From a virus, in the IMG/VR virus record IMGVR_UViG_3300045283_000203, positions 1-41,980 of that record: a stretch of DNA of 41,980 bases. One strand, given 5' to 3'. The position numbers and the translations under genes are program-made. Below are positions 14,636 to 22,672 of the stretch, piece after piece; the stretch's first letter is position 1; each line of letters starts with the position of its first letter. Below the pieces are notes generated by a model that was not told the origin of the DNA, did not search any database, and worked only from the letters and a program-made list of their open reading frames with translations.

Positions 14636-14655
14636 TGGTCGGAAAAACCTTCAGA

Positions 14656-15465
14656 ATGGTAAAAGCAGCATTGGTTCCAAGGCGAGGTGGGGGTCAGCGC
14701 GGCGTTGTGTTGCTTGGTGTTGAGCTGAAAGACGCCAGGGAAGAGATGTTCGCGGTTATGGTCTGTGACGGCCTGCCTTTGAGGCTGGCGTACAAGCGAG
14801 CAGGTTTCGAGAGCAGGGATAACAACGCGCCTTCCAAGCTTTTCAATTTACCGCGCGTTCAAGAGCGGGCGCATAAGATACTCGAGGCACGCCGCACAAC
14901 GGGTGTTGTCAGCCTCAGCGAGGTCACTGACATGCTCAAGAGGGTTTATGCTGGCGCCCATAGCGCAGAGGAGTACTCAGCCGCGCACAATGCGGCGTTC
15001 TCCTTGGCGAGGCTGTATGGCCACGTCACGGACAAGGCGACCTTGGAGGTGATCCGCCGGCCAAGCCGTGATCCCGACGCGCCGAGCGAACAGGTGTTAA
15101 GCGATTGGGTAGCGTCGCTGCCTGTGGTTGGGCCTGCAGTTTCGAGCCTGGAAGGCCCGTCTCGCGGCGCGCCCGCCGCGCCATTAGGGCCCGGGCCCTC
15201 GCAACCTGTGCCGAACTATCCGCCGGTTTGTCAACCAGGCCTTGCGGGCTCGGGCCCTCAGGGCCCGGGCCCTCAGCTGGATTTGTTCAATGATATCAGC
15301 GGCTTAGCGCTGCCCGGCGACCGGGCCCGGCAATCCGAAAACGGGGCCCCAACTAAGCCGGTAACTGGGACCCCTGATAAGCGCGCCCGCTTCCCCCTAT
15401 TAGAAAACGGGTCCCCTTTTGCGGCTGAGGGTACGCCTTACCCCAGCGCGGAGGAGCTGTTTTGA
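14656..15465 (+). CDS. Terminase small subunit (probable)
   Basis: 269 residues. The N-terminal region LKDAREEMFAVMVCDGLPLR, then LAYKRAGFESRDNNAPSKLFNLPRVQERAHKIL, is the DNA-binding helical domain typical of small terminases, followed by VVSLSEVTDMLKRVYAGAHSAEEY as an oligomerisation-like helix. The C-terminal third is Pro/Gly-rich and disordered (PLGPGPSQPVPNYPPVC). The start is uncertain: ATG 14656 fits, while the in-frame ATG 14584 would overlap the divergent promoter. Its job is to recognise the packaging site and feed DNA to the large subunit encoded next. Two 14-bp GC palindromes lie in its 3' part. No late promoter was identified upstream. Confidence 0.7.
   Translation: MVKAALVPRRGGGQRGVVLLGVELKDAREEMFAVMVCDGLPLRLAYKRAGFESRDNNAPSKLFNLPRVQERAHKILEARRTTGVVSLSEVTDMLKRVYAGAHSAEEYSAAHNAAFSLARLYGHVTDKATLEVIRRPSRDPDAPSEQVLSDWVASLPVVGPAVSSLEGPSRGAPAAPLGPGPSQPVPNYPPVCQPGLAGSGPQGPGPQLDLFNDISGLALPGDRARQSENGAPTKPVTGTPDKRARFPLLENGSPFAAEGTPYPSAEELF
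15186..15273. repeat. Two copies of the palindrome AGGGCCCGGGCCCT inside the terminase gene
   Basis: Perfect 14-bp palindromes at 15186-15199 and 15260-15273. The second is preceded by an overlapping direct repeat CGGGCCCTCAG (15251-15261 and 15266-15276). They encode Gly/Pro residues of a disordered tail, so coding constraint on them is low. Packaging recognition (pac) sites often lie in or near the small terminase gene, so this is a candidate site, though GC-rich Pro/Gly coding could also produce it. Confidence 0.5.
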
Positions 15466-15482
15466 TGGTGCCTGCAGCATGA
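15465..15482 (+). other. Five-codon mini-cistron linking the two terminase genes
   Basis: ATG GTG CCT GCA GCA TGA. Its ATG overlaps the small-subunit stop (TGATG) and its TGA overlaps the large-subunit ATG (ATGA). GGAGGAG lies about 9 nt before this mini ATG but too far (about 25 nt) from the large-subunit ATG. It may relay ribosomes by termination-reinitiation. Confidence 0.45.
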
Positions 15483-16885
15483 AGATCATCACCGGCTTCA
15501 AGCCACAACCGGGCCCGCAGCACCACTTCCTGACCTGCCCGGCCGATATTGTGGTCTACGGTGGTGCACGCGGAGGTGGTAAGAGCTTCGCCTCCCTCGG
15601 CGAGTTCTGGTGCCACGCCGAGGACTGGGGCCCGCATGCCAAGGGCCTGATGTTGCGTCGCTCGCGCGAAGACCTCAAGGACACCATCGACACCGCAAGA
15701 CAAATGTATGGGAGTGCTGCCGAATGGAAGGACAAGGAAAAACAGTTCAGGTTTCACAACGGTGCGGTATTTCATATGGCGTATCTGGAAAACGATGCCG
15801 ACGCTATGAACTACCAGGGTTGGTCGTTGACCCGCGTCTATGTCGAGGAGCTGACGCAGTACGCGTCACCGACCGGAATATTCAGGTTGTTTGCTACACT
15901 CCGTACAACGAGCGGAGCGCGGTGTCAGTTTCGTGCCACCTGCAACCCGGGCGGTCCGGGCCACCATTGGGTCAAGTCGTGGATCATCGACAACGGCGCC
16001 TATCAACCCGTGAAAGACGCCGACACCAACCTGATCCGGATCTTCATCCCGGCTAAGATCCACGACAACCCGGCGTTGCTGAATAGTGATCCTGACTACA
16101 TCAATCGCTTACGCGCCTCGGGCTCTGCTGCTTTGGTCAGGGCCTGGCTCGAAGGCGATTGGAACGTGATCGAAGGCGCGTTCTTTCCGGAGTTCGATCC
16201 CAATCGCCACGTCATCCCGCCCTTACGCATCCCGCTGCATTGGACCCGCTTCCGCTCCATGGACTGGGGCTCAGCTACTCCCTTCAGCATTGGCTGGTGG
16301 GTTGTGATACAAGACGACACCATCCACGACAAAAAGCGGCTGCCGAAACATGCAATTGTTCGTTATCGTGAATGGTACGGCTCATCCGGTCCTAACAAAG
16401 GGCTCAGACTTCCCGCCGACGCTGTGGCAAAAGAAGTGGTCAGAAGAGAAACCGATGGCAAAGGCTTCAGAGAACCGATCACCTACGGCATCATGGACCC
16501 TGCCGCCTTCCAAGTCGTGTCAGGTCCGAGCATTGGTGAGACGTTTGCACGACAAGGCGTCTATTTCCGGCGTGCCGATAACGCGCGTGTCTCTACGCCG
16601 AAACGGATGGGTGGTTGGGATCAGGTTCGCTGGCGCTTGCGAGGTGATGAAGCAGGCGATCCCCTGATCTTCTTCGTCGACCATTGCCGCGATGCCATCC
16701 GCACCCTGCCGATGATGCAGCACGACGACAACCGGCCCGAGGATCTCGACACCGAGGGTGAGGACCACGCCGTCGACGACATCCGCTACGCCTGCATGTC
16801 GCGACCGTTTGGCAACCGCCTCGAAGACGACGAGGACCACAATCCGCTGCTGGTGCGTAATGCTTTTAAGCTCGACGCGCTCTGA
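15479..16885 (+). CDS. terL: Terminase large subunit
   Basis: 468 residues from ATG 15479. ATPase motifs: Walker A GGARGGGKS (28-36), Walker B VYVEEL (120-125), coupling motif RATCNPGG (152-159). The nuclease domain follows, with acidic residues in SMDWGSATPF (Asp262), ITYGIMDPAAF (Asp340) and the C-terminal DHAVDDIRYA. It is the ATP-driven motor that pumps DNA into the prohead and cuts it. The start is preferred over the upstream TTG of the open frame because it begins at the usual ITGFKPQPGPQ region; the local ribosome-binding site serves a five-codon mini-cistron that overlaps this ATG. Confidence 0.93.
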   Translation: MKIITGFKPQPGPQHHFLTCPADIVVYGGARGGGKSFASLGEFWCHAEDWGPHAKGLMLRRSREDLKDTIDTARQMYGSAAEWKDKEKQFRFHNGAVFHMAYLENDADAMNYQGWSLTRVYVEELTQYASPTGIFRLFATLRTTSGARCQFRATCNPGGPGHHWVKSWIIDNGAYQPVKDADTNLIRIFIPAKIHDNPALLNSDPDYINRLRASGSAALVRAWLEGDWNVIEGAFFPEFDPNRHVIPPLRIPLHWTRFRSMDWGSATPFSIGWWVVIQDDTIHDKKRLPKHAIVRYREWYGSSGPNKGLRLPADAVAKEVVRRETDGKGFREPITYGIMDPAAFQVVSGPSIGETFARQGVYFRRADNARVSTPKRMGGWDQVRWRLRGDEAGDPLIFFVDHCRDAIRTLPMMQHDDNRPEDLDTEGEDHAVDDIRYACMSRPFGNRLEDDEDHNPLLVRNAFKLDAL

Positions 16886-16925
16886 CGGTTAGGATTATAG
16901 TCCCGACCCCAGAGGGAACCCGGTC

Positions 16926-19361
16926 ATGCCGTCGACCACCTATGGGACTGCGGACGAGCGCCCCCCGGGCGTGGCGCCAGCCTCACCGGAGGCCGATCGT
17001 CCCGACCTCCCCCAGCAAGACGTCACCGCCACCGCCGACATCGACCTCGGCTGGTGGGAGCGCGCCCTTGCCGACGCCGAGCGCGCCGAAAAACCTTGGC
17101 GAGCACGCGGCAGGGACATCGTCCAGATCTACCGGGGCGATATCCCGATCACCCGGCCCAGATCCGGTAAGTACAACGCCGCTTCCACCTACGGGTCCAA
17201 GCAGGATACCGCCTCGGCGTTCAACATCCTCTACGCCAACACCGAAGTGATGCTGCCGGCGGCCTACTCGAAGCCGCCCGATCCGGTGGTGCGCTCCCGT
17301 TTCATCAAGAAGACCGCCGACCCGATCCAGCCGGCCCCGATCGGGCCTCCTGGAATGCCTCCTCCCGACCTGCCGCCGCCGGGGTTGGCGCCTCCCGGGT
17401 TGGCGCCTCCTGGCCCCCCGGGGGTGCCGCTGCCTCCTGGCCCCCCGGGGATGCCGCCAGGGCCACCAGCTCCGGGACCACCACCACCATCCCCGCCACC
17501 GCCCATTCCTCCTCCCCCTCCGGCAGCCGCCGGAGCCGGTGATGCGGTCCCGGGAGGGGGGATAGGGGGCCCGCCGTCGCAACTCACGCCCCTAGCCCCC
17601 GGCGGCGGGCCTCCACAGCTGCCGCAGGCGCCGATCGGTCTCGGTCCTGCAACTCCCGCGCCGACGCCGCCCGGCCTTCCCGAGCAGAACGACATCGAGA
17701 CGGCGGCGGCGGTGATGGAGAAGGCCCTTGAGATCGTGGTTTCCGACGAAGCCTCCCATGAGGCGGTGAAATGCGCGGTGCGGGACATGTTGTTGCCGGG
17801 TCGCGGCGTCTGTCGCGTGCGCTGGAAGCCGGTGATCAAACCTATTCCGGTGGACGACCCGGTGATGGGTGGCCAGCTCAGCCATCCCATCACCGGTGAG
17901 CCGCAGACCAAGGAAGTCAAAATCTGGGAGACCGTCGACGACGAGTATGTGTTCTGGGAGGACCTTCTGATCGACCCAGTGAGACAACACTCGGATGTCA
18001 GCTGGATTGCATTCCGGCACTTGTTTGATCAACAGTCGCTCTCGCAAGAATTCGACGACAGCCCGCAACTGCAAGCCCTCAAGACCCAGAACAAACTGCA
18101 GGACCTCTTCAAGTGGACCGAGGAGAGCGCCGCGAAATCTCCCGTCGGCGGCGGCGCGGCGCCGAAGGCGGCTTCGCGTCTCGACGCCGTCATCAAAAAG
18201 GCGATGGTCTGGGAAATTTGGAACCGCTCCACCCGCGAGATTATTTGGCTGATTAGGGAGAATGGCGGCATCGCTTTGCGGGTGGATCCCGATGCGCTCG
18301 GCCTGCAGGGCTTCTACCCGATCCCGAAGCCGATCTACGCCGTGGTCTCCACCGACACCATGATCCCGAAAGCGTTCTATGATCTCTACGCTAGCTTGGC
18401 TGCCGATTTGGACGACACCTCACGACGCATCAGCGACCTCACTAACAAAATCAAGGTGCGTGGTGGCTACAACGCCGCCAACAAGGACATTGCTGCTCTG
18501 CTCACGGCTGACGACGGCAAGCTGTTGCCGGTGGACGGCGTCGACCTGATGTCCGGCGGCTTGCAGAACCACATCTGGCTGGTCCCCATCCTCGAATGGG
18601 TCAACGCGCTGAAAGTGCTCTACGATAGCCGCAACCAGCAGAAGCAGGCGATTTACGAAATCATCGGCATTGCTGACATTATCCGAGGCGCCACCAACCC
18701 GTATGAGACCGCGACAGCGCAGCGCATCAAGGGCACCATGGGCTCGGGTCGCATGCAGGGCATCAAGTCGGCGGTGGCTAATTTCGTCCGCGATCTAATG
18801 CGGCTCAAGGCCGATATCATCGCCAAGAACTTCGATGCCGAAATCCTCACCAAGATGACCGGCGAGCACGTCACGCCGCAGGTGATGGCGGTGTTGCGCT
18901 CAGAATTCACCCGGATCTGCTCCATCGATATTGAAACCGACTCAACCGTCGAGATTGATGAGGCCACCGAGAAAGAAAGCAACGCCCAGACCATGCAGGT
19001 GATCGGCGCCGTGATGTCGGCGGCGCAGGGCATGCTGGCGACAGGGTTACTACCTCCACCTATGGTGATCCAGCTCACGCTTGAGATGGTCAAGATGATG
19101 CTGCACCCCGTCAGACACTCCAGAGGCGTCATCGATCTCATCAACGGCTACCAAGAACTGCTCACCAAGTTCATGCAACAAGATCCGATGGGCGTCAGCA
19201 TGCGCCCGCCAGGTCCGCCACCGGGAGCGCCGCCGCCGAAAGGCGCCAATGGCCAACACCCACTGCCTCCGCCGCAGCCCGGCCAAGGTCTGCCGCCTGG
19301 CGTCGGTCCGCCGCGCACCGGACCGCCGCCGCAAGCCGTTACTCGGCCGTCCAGTCCATGA
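16926..19361 (+). CDS. Portal protein with a proline/glycine-rich insertion
   Basis: 811 residues, with ribosome-binding site GAGGGA 8 nt before the ATG. Portal-type features: an N-terminal WERALADAERAEKPWRARGR segment, FNILYANTEVMLPAAYSKPPDPVVRSRF, VKCAVRDMLLPGRGVCRVRWKP, EYVFWEDLLIDP, and the long helical C-terminal half (TATAQRIKGTMGSGRMQGIK, then FVRDLMRLKADIIAKNF). It forms the dodecameric DNA entry vertex. Between about residues 135 and 254 (17328-17688) sits a low-complexity PPG/PPP-rich block of about 120 residues between two conserved segments, and the C-terminal 50 residues are also Pro/Gly-rich. The reading frame is intact across it. Confidence 0.88.
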   Translation: MPSTTYGTADERPPGVAPASPEADRPDLPQQDVTATADIDLGWWERALADAERAEKPWRARGRDIVQIYRGDIPITRPRSGKYNAASTYGSKQDTASAFNILYANTEVMLPAAYSKPPDPVVRSRFIKKTADPIQPAPIGPPGMPPPDLPPPGLAPPGLAPPGPPGVPLPPGPPGMPPGPPAPGPPPPSPPPPIPPPPPAAAGAGDAVPGGGIGGPPSQLTPLAPGGGPPQLPQAPIGLGPATPAPTPPGLPEQNDIETAAAVMEKALEIVVSDEASHEAVKCAVRDMLLPGRGVCRVRWKPVIKPIPVDDPVMGGQLSHPITGEPQTKEVKIWETVDDEYVFWEDLLIDPVRQHSDVSWIAFRHLFDQQSLSQEFDDSPQLQALKTQNKLQDLFKWTEESAAKSPVGGGAAPKAASRLDAVIKKAMVWEIWNRSTREIIWLIRENGGIALRVDPDALGLQGFYPIPKPIYAVVSTDTMIPKAFYDLYASLAADLDDTSRRISDLTNKIKVRGGYNAANKDIAALLTADDGKLLPVDGVDLMSGGLQNHIWLVPILEWVNALKVLYDSRNQQKQAIYEIIGIADIIRGATNPYETATAQRIKGTMGSGRMQGIKSAVANFVRDLMRLKADIIAKNFDAEILTKMTGEHVTPQVMAVLRSEFTRICSIDIETDSTVEIDEATEKESNAQTMQVIGAVMSAAQGMLATGLLPPPMVIQLTLEMVKMMLHPVRHSRGVIDLINGYQELLTKFMQQDPMGVSMRPPGPPPGAPPPKGANGQHPLPPPQPGQGLPPGVGPPRTGPPPQAVTRPSSP

Positions 19362-19384
19362 AAAACCGATAGGAGAGCAAACCC

Positions 19385-19870
19385 ATGGTTGATACCAGAA
19401 CGCCGCCCCCCGTGCCGCCTGTGCCGCCTGTGCCGCCAGCCAAGCCGCCCGCGTCCAAACTGTTCGACAATCCGAGCCAAGACCCCAATCATCCCAGCAA
19501 CAAGACGCTGTCGCCCGAGCGGCCGCCAGTTCCGCGTTCCGCCGCCGAGGGTTTCAACGTCCCGGCTGAAGAGCTGATGACGGCGCAGGAAAGCGATCAG
19601 ACTGCGCCGGTTCCCGGCGTCGGCCCAGTCACGCCGGCTGAAGTCTCGCCGGGTCCGGCTGAGACCATCGAGGCGCAGGGTATCGGACCGCGCACGCCAT
19701 ATCCGACCGGCAGCCCGCCGCCGCCCTCGGAGGCTGTCACCCGAGGCCAAGGTATCAAGGGCGTGACGGATAAACCCGTCGTCAAACCCGACGAAACCAA
19801 GGCACCTGCTGGCACCACCAGCCGGCCCGCGCCTCCGCCGCCGCCTCCGCCCAGGCCTCCAGTCCGATGA
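19385..19870 (+). CDS. Proline-rich hypothetical protein
   Basis: 161 residues, largely disordered: tandem PPVPPVPPVPP near the N-terminus and an eight-residue polyproline stretch near the C-terminus, with short polar segments between (SKLFDNPSQDPNHPSNKTLS, GFNVPAEELMTAQES). The ribosome-binding site AGGAGA lies 8 nt upstream of the ATG. It directly follows the portal gene, whose C-terminus has a similar composition, so it may act on the same assembly surface. No family recognised. Confidence 0.7.
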   Translation: MVDTRTPPPVPPVPPVPPAKPPASKLFDNPSQDPNHPSNKTLSPERPPVPRSAAEGFNVPAEELMTAQESDQTAPVPGVGPVTPAEVSPGPAETIEAQGIGPRTPYPTGSPPPPSEAVTRGQGIKGVTDKPVVKPDETKAPAGTTSRPAPPPPPPPRPPVR

Positions 19871-19910
19871 CGAAACTACGCAATCCTACGTAAAATAGAA
19901 GGAAAATCAG

Positions 19911-20324
19911 ATGGCAGCAGTTGAAATTACCATCAGTGGCGTGCTTTACGACAAGTACAACCGGACCCAGCAGAACGTGGTTCTGTTCGGCGAGGCCTCG
20001 CTCACCGGTCTTCAGGTTGGCGGCGGGCCATCGCCTGGTGGGCCTGGTAGCGGAGCAGGTGGCGAGCCTCCGCTCGGCATCTGGGGCCCGCCGACAATGC
20101 CGCCCGGTTTTTGGGGCGGGGGCATGGGTCCGGGGGTCAAGCCGCAACCGCCTGCAGGTGCGCACCCGGATCATACCTTGCCAGGCGACCTACCCCAACA
20201 GCCACCGCAAGAACCGATCCAACCGCCGGTTGAATGGAAAGCCGTCTGGGCGGGCCCGGAGCATGGCTGGGTCGTGGTCGGCGTTCCGAGCGGCGAGCAT
20301 GTGACGCCATCCCAGACCGGGTGA
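19911..20324 (+). CDS. Glycine/proline/tryptophan-rich structural-region protein
   Basis: 137 residues. The N-terminus is a short beta-rich part (VEITISGVLYDKYNRTQQNVVL, then FGEASLTGLQV), the middle is Gly/Pro-rich (GIWGPPTMPPGFWGGGMGPG), and the C-terminus is a compact aromatic module, VEWKAVWAGPEHGWVVVGVP. Ribosome-binding site AAGGA, 7 nt upstream of the ATG. The C-terminal module looks conserved in related phages, recalled rather than checked. It lies between portal and capsid genes, which suggests a minor virion or decoration role. Confidence 0.7.
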   Translation: MAAVEITISGVLYDKYNRTQQNVVLFGEASLTGLQVGGGPSPGGPGSGAGGEPPLGIWGPPTMPPGFWGGGMGPGVKPQPPAGAHPDHTLPGDLPQQPPQEPIQPPVEWKAVWAGPEHGWVVVGVPSGEHVTPSQTG

Positions 20325-20329
20325 CGCCG

Positions 20330-20938
20330 ATGACCATGGTTCGCTATCCACTGCCGATCACGCCCGTGATGTTGGCGCCGGCCAATGTCAACTGCGATAA
20401 ACCTCGGTACTCCGGTGCCGGGGTTGCGGGTGACTGGGTGGGCGGCGCAGTCGGCAACGACGCCAACGTTTCCAGCGCCAGCCAGGCCGTGGCGAACGCG
20501 GCTTCGATCACGCCCACGGCTCCTTACGCGCCCACCAATCAGGTCGCCAAGGGTCAGGCGATGGTGCCGCCACTGACGGTTCTCAGCGACATCGGCATCG
20601 ACTATGGGGCTTATGCCGGCCAGACCTGCCGCACCGGCACCATCACGCCGCAAGCGCCCTACCCGGACGCCACCTCACCGCCGCAGGTCACCAGCGTCAC
20701 GCCAAACACCGGCTTAGCGGCCGGCGGCACCGCCGTCACCATCTCGGGCACTAACTTCACGGGCGCCACTGCCGTGACGTTCGGCGGCACCGCAGCGACA
20801 GCCGTTACTGTGGTGAACCCCAACACCATCACGGCGACCTCGCCCGCCAAAGCTGCAGGTACCTACGACGTGCGGGTGACGACGCCAAAGGGCTTAAGTC
20901 CGATTGGTGGTGTGAGTGACAATTTCGTCTACACGTGA
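20330..20938 (+). CDS. IPT/TIG-domain protein (probable capsid accessory)
   Basis: 202 residues from ATG 20330, 5 nt after the previous stop; an upstream in-frame ATG at 20234 would overlap that gene. Residues about 118-202 are an immunoglobulin-like IPT/TIG domain (VTSVTPNTGLAAGGTAVTISG, NFTGATAVTFGG, TITATSPAKAAGTYDVRVTTP). The N-terminal half carries YGAYAGQTCRTGTI and Ala/Asn-rich segments without a known family. Ig-like folds on phage particles often bind carbohydrate or decorate capsids, and the location before the capsid gene fits that. Confidence 0.8.
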   Translation: MTMVRYPLPITPVMLAPANVNCDKPRYSGAGVAGDWVGGAVGNDANVSSASQAVANAASITPTAPYAPTNQVAKGQAMVPPLTVLSDIGIDYGAYAGQTCRTGTITPQAPYPDATSPPQVTSVTPNTGLAAGGTAVTISGTNFTGATAVTFGGTAATAVTVVNPNTITATSPAKAAGTYDVRVTTPKGLSPIGGVSDNFVYT

Positions 20939-20945
20939 GGCAGCC

Positions 20946-21218
20946 ATGACTGGCTTTCGCCCCAACGAACAGATGCGCTTGCCGGGCCTCGGCGTTCCCG
21001 TCGATCCCCGGACCGGTGAGTTACTCTCGACAGTTACGCTGGCGCGTCTCGCCCGGTTGAAGGATGCCGAAGGCGTGGTGCGCCAGATCTTCCATGAACT
21101 CGACGGCACCAGTCTCGGCTCGCGTCCCGGCGATAGGCGTATGGCGCTTGCCTTCACCAAGTTGGAAGAAGCCGTGATGTGGGCCACCGCCGCCGTGTTG
21201 GATCATTACCCGAGTTGA
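20946..21218 (+). CDS. Small helical-hairpin protein, Acb2/Tad1-like (tentative)
   Basis: 90 residues from ATG 20946 (GAGG upstream). After a short polar N-terminus comes a helix (LARLARLKDAEGVVRQIFHEL), a loop (DGTSLGSRPG), and a second helix DRRMALAFTKLEEAVMWATAAVL. This two-helix plan, with a DxRxxAxAxTxLEEAxMWA second helix, resembles the hairpin domain of Acb2/Tad1-type cyclic-nucleotide sponge proteins, which phages use against CBASS and Thoeris. The resemblance is by pattern and needs a profile search. The location among capsid genes is unusual for an anti-defence gene but is known for some accessory genes. It could instead be a small structural or scaffold accessory. Confidence 0.65.
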   Translation: MTGFRPNEQMRLPGLGVPVDPRTGELLSTVTLARLARLKDAEGVVRQIFHELDGTSLGSRPGDRRMALAFTKLEEAVMWATAAVLDHYPS

Positions 21219-21221
21219 GCC

Positions 21222-21497
21222 ATGCCGACTTACGTGTTCTACGACGGGCGTCTGATCGACAAGTGCTGTCGTCCCGTCCCTTCCCAGCACGCCGCCTCGG
21301 AGCTGCCGGCGCCAGCGGTGCAATCCTTTGCGAGCTATGCCAGTCCGATCGACGACGCCGTGATTTCGTCCAATCGCCAACGTGACCGCGACCTCTACCA
21401 TTCGGGCAGTTACGATCCCCGGGACACCCCCGCAGCCTACAGGAAAGCACGAGATGGCTGGAGAAAACTCGCACGACGCGCCGCAGCCATCCCTTAG
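21222..21497 (+). CDS. Conserved hypothetical protein upstream of the scaffold
   Basis: 91 residues: a short N-terminal beta segment (PTYVFYDGRLIDKCCRPVP) and a basic C-terminal part (SSNRQRDRDLYHSGSYDPRD, then YRKARDGWRKLARRA). This layout, a tag-like DGRLI strand, then an ISS-RQRDRD segment, is common just upstream of scaffold and capsid genes in related phages, with no known function. Its last 44 nt overlap the start of the scaffold-like gene, so the two are translationally linked. Confidence 0.7.
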   Translation: MPTYVFYDGRLIDKCCRPVPSQHAASELPAPAVQSFASYASPIDDAVISSNRQRDRDLYHSGSYDPRDTPAAYRKARDGWRKLARRAAAIP

Positions 21498-22650
21498 GGA
21501 TATTGCTGAGCAAGCTTACGATGATTTGGAGAGCGGTGCCGACGAGGCCCCTGCTCAAGAGCCCCAACAGCCTCAAGAGCCTTCAGAGCCTCTTGCATCC
21601 GACGACCGACCGCGCGATAAAAGCGGCCGCTGGGTCGCCAAATCATCGGAGGCTCAGACGGGTGAAGCAATCGAGCGCCCCCCGCTCGCCGATCCAGCCC
21701 CGAAGGTAAAAGTTTCCGAGCCCAGTGCCACTGAACCTGATCCAGCCGCGCAAGCGAGAAGCAATCAGGCCCCCGAGCATTGGAGCGCTGAAGACAAGGC
21801 GACCTTCGCCAAGATCCCTGCGGAAGGACAGGCCTTCCTTCTCAGGCGTCATGGCGAAATGGAAGCCGAGTTCACGCGCAAGTCTCAGGCGAGTGCGGGA
21901 GCAGTCCAGTTTACGCAGTCGCTCGCGCCAGTGTTTACCGATCGACGCATCCAAGCGTCGCTGCAGCAGATGGGCCTTAATCCTACACAAGCCGTCCAAG
22001 AGTGGGCTGGCTTGCACGTTCGGGCGATGTCCCCGAACCAACAGGATCGGTTTAGCGTGCTGGTGGACATGACCGAGCGAATGGGTCTGGACCCAGCGCG
22101 CATCTTCTCCGCCCTCAACAAGTCGCCGGTCCCTGAAGGTCTGTCGGAAGCAGAACTGAAGGACCCGGCGGTAAAGTTTTTCGCTGATCGTCTCGGTCAG
22201 ACTACGGGTGAACTGAACGCGCTCAAGAATGAGATCCAACAGCGCTGGGCCGCCGAAAACCAGGCCCGGGCGGCAGCCGGGGAACAGTATGCGAGGGCGA
22301 ACATCGATCAGTTCGCGGACGAGAAAGCAGCCGACGGCACCCCGCTGCGGCCGCATTTCAACACCGTGCTGCCGATCATTCTCGACCTCTACAAGGCCAA
22401 TCCCCAGCGCAGCCTCGCCGACGCCTACGAGGCAGCATGTTGGGCTCATCCTGACGTCCGGAAGCAGCTGCAGGCGGCTGAGCACTACCGCCAGCAGTCG
22501 CGTCATGACGTCGAGAAAGCCAAGATCGCGCAGCGCGGCAATGTCCGGGGCCTTACCAGCCCTGCGGTCAAGCCGCCTGGCGTTAATGGGCCTTCGCGGG
22601 GAACGATCCGGGACACCATCGAGCAGTCTGCTGAGGAGATCGGGTATTGA
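21454..22650 (+). CDS. Scaffolding-like protein
   Basis: 398 residues from ATG 21454 (AGGAAAG upstream). The N-terminal 110 residues are acidic and disordered (DDLESGADEAPAQEPQQPQE). A helical core follows, WSAEDKATFAKIPAEGQAFLLRRHGEMEAEF, then long charged helices and a C-terminus ending in SPAVKPPGVNGPSRGTIRDT. Composition, helix content and position directly before the major capsid protein are those of phage scaffolding or capsid-assembly proteins, which shape the prohead and then leave. Confidence 0.78.
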   Translation: MAGENSHDAPQPSLRDIAEQAYDDLESGADEAPAQEPQQPQEPSEPLASDDRPRDKSGRWVAKSSEAQTGEAIERPPLADPAPKVKVSEPSATEPDPAAQARSNQAPEHWSAEDKATFAKIPAEGQAFLLRRHGEMEAEFTRKSQASAGAVQFTQSLAPVFTDRRIQASLQQMGLNPTQAVQEWAGLHVRAMSPNQQDRFSVLVDMTERMGLDPARIFSALNKSPVPEGLSEAELKDPAVKFFADRLGQTTGELNALKNEIQQRWAAENQARAAAGEQYARANIDQFADEKAADGTPLRPHFNTVLPIILDLYKANPQRSLADAYEAACWAHPDVRKQLQAAEHYRQQSRHDVEKAKIAQRGNVRGLTSPAVKPPGVNGPSRGTIRDTIEQSAEEIGY

Positions 22651-22672
22651 CCCCTCATAGGAGGAGCCCTCG

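Noticed and set aside
17380-17530. Repeat-rich stretch considered as a regulatory repeat or CRISPR-like array
   Set aside because: It is in frame within the portal gene and codes for Pro/Gly repeats; spacing follows codons, not spacers.
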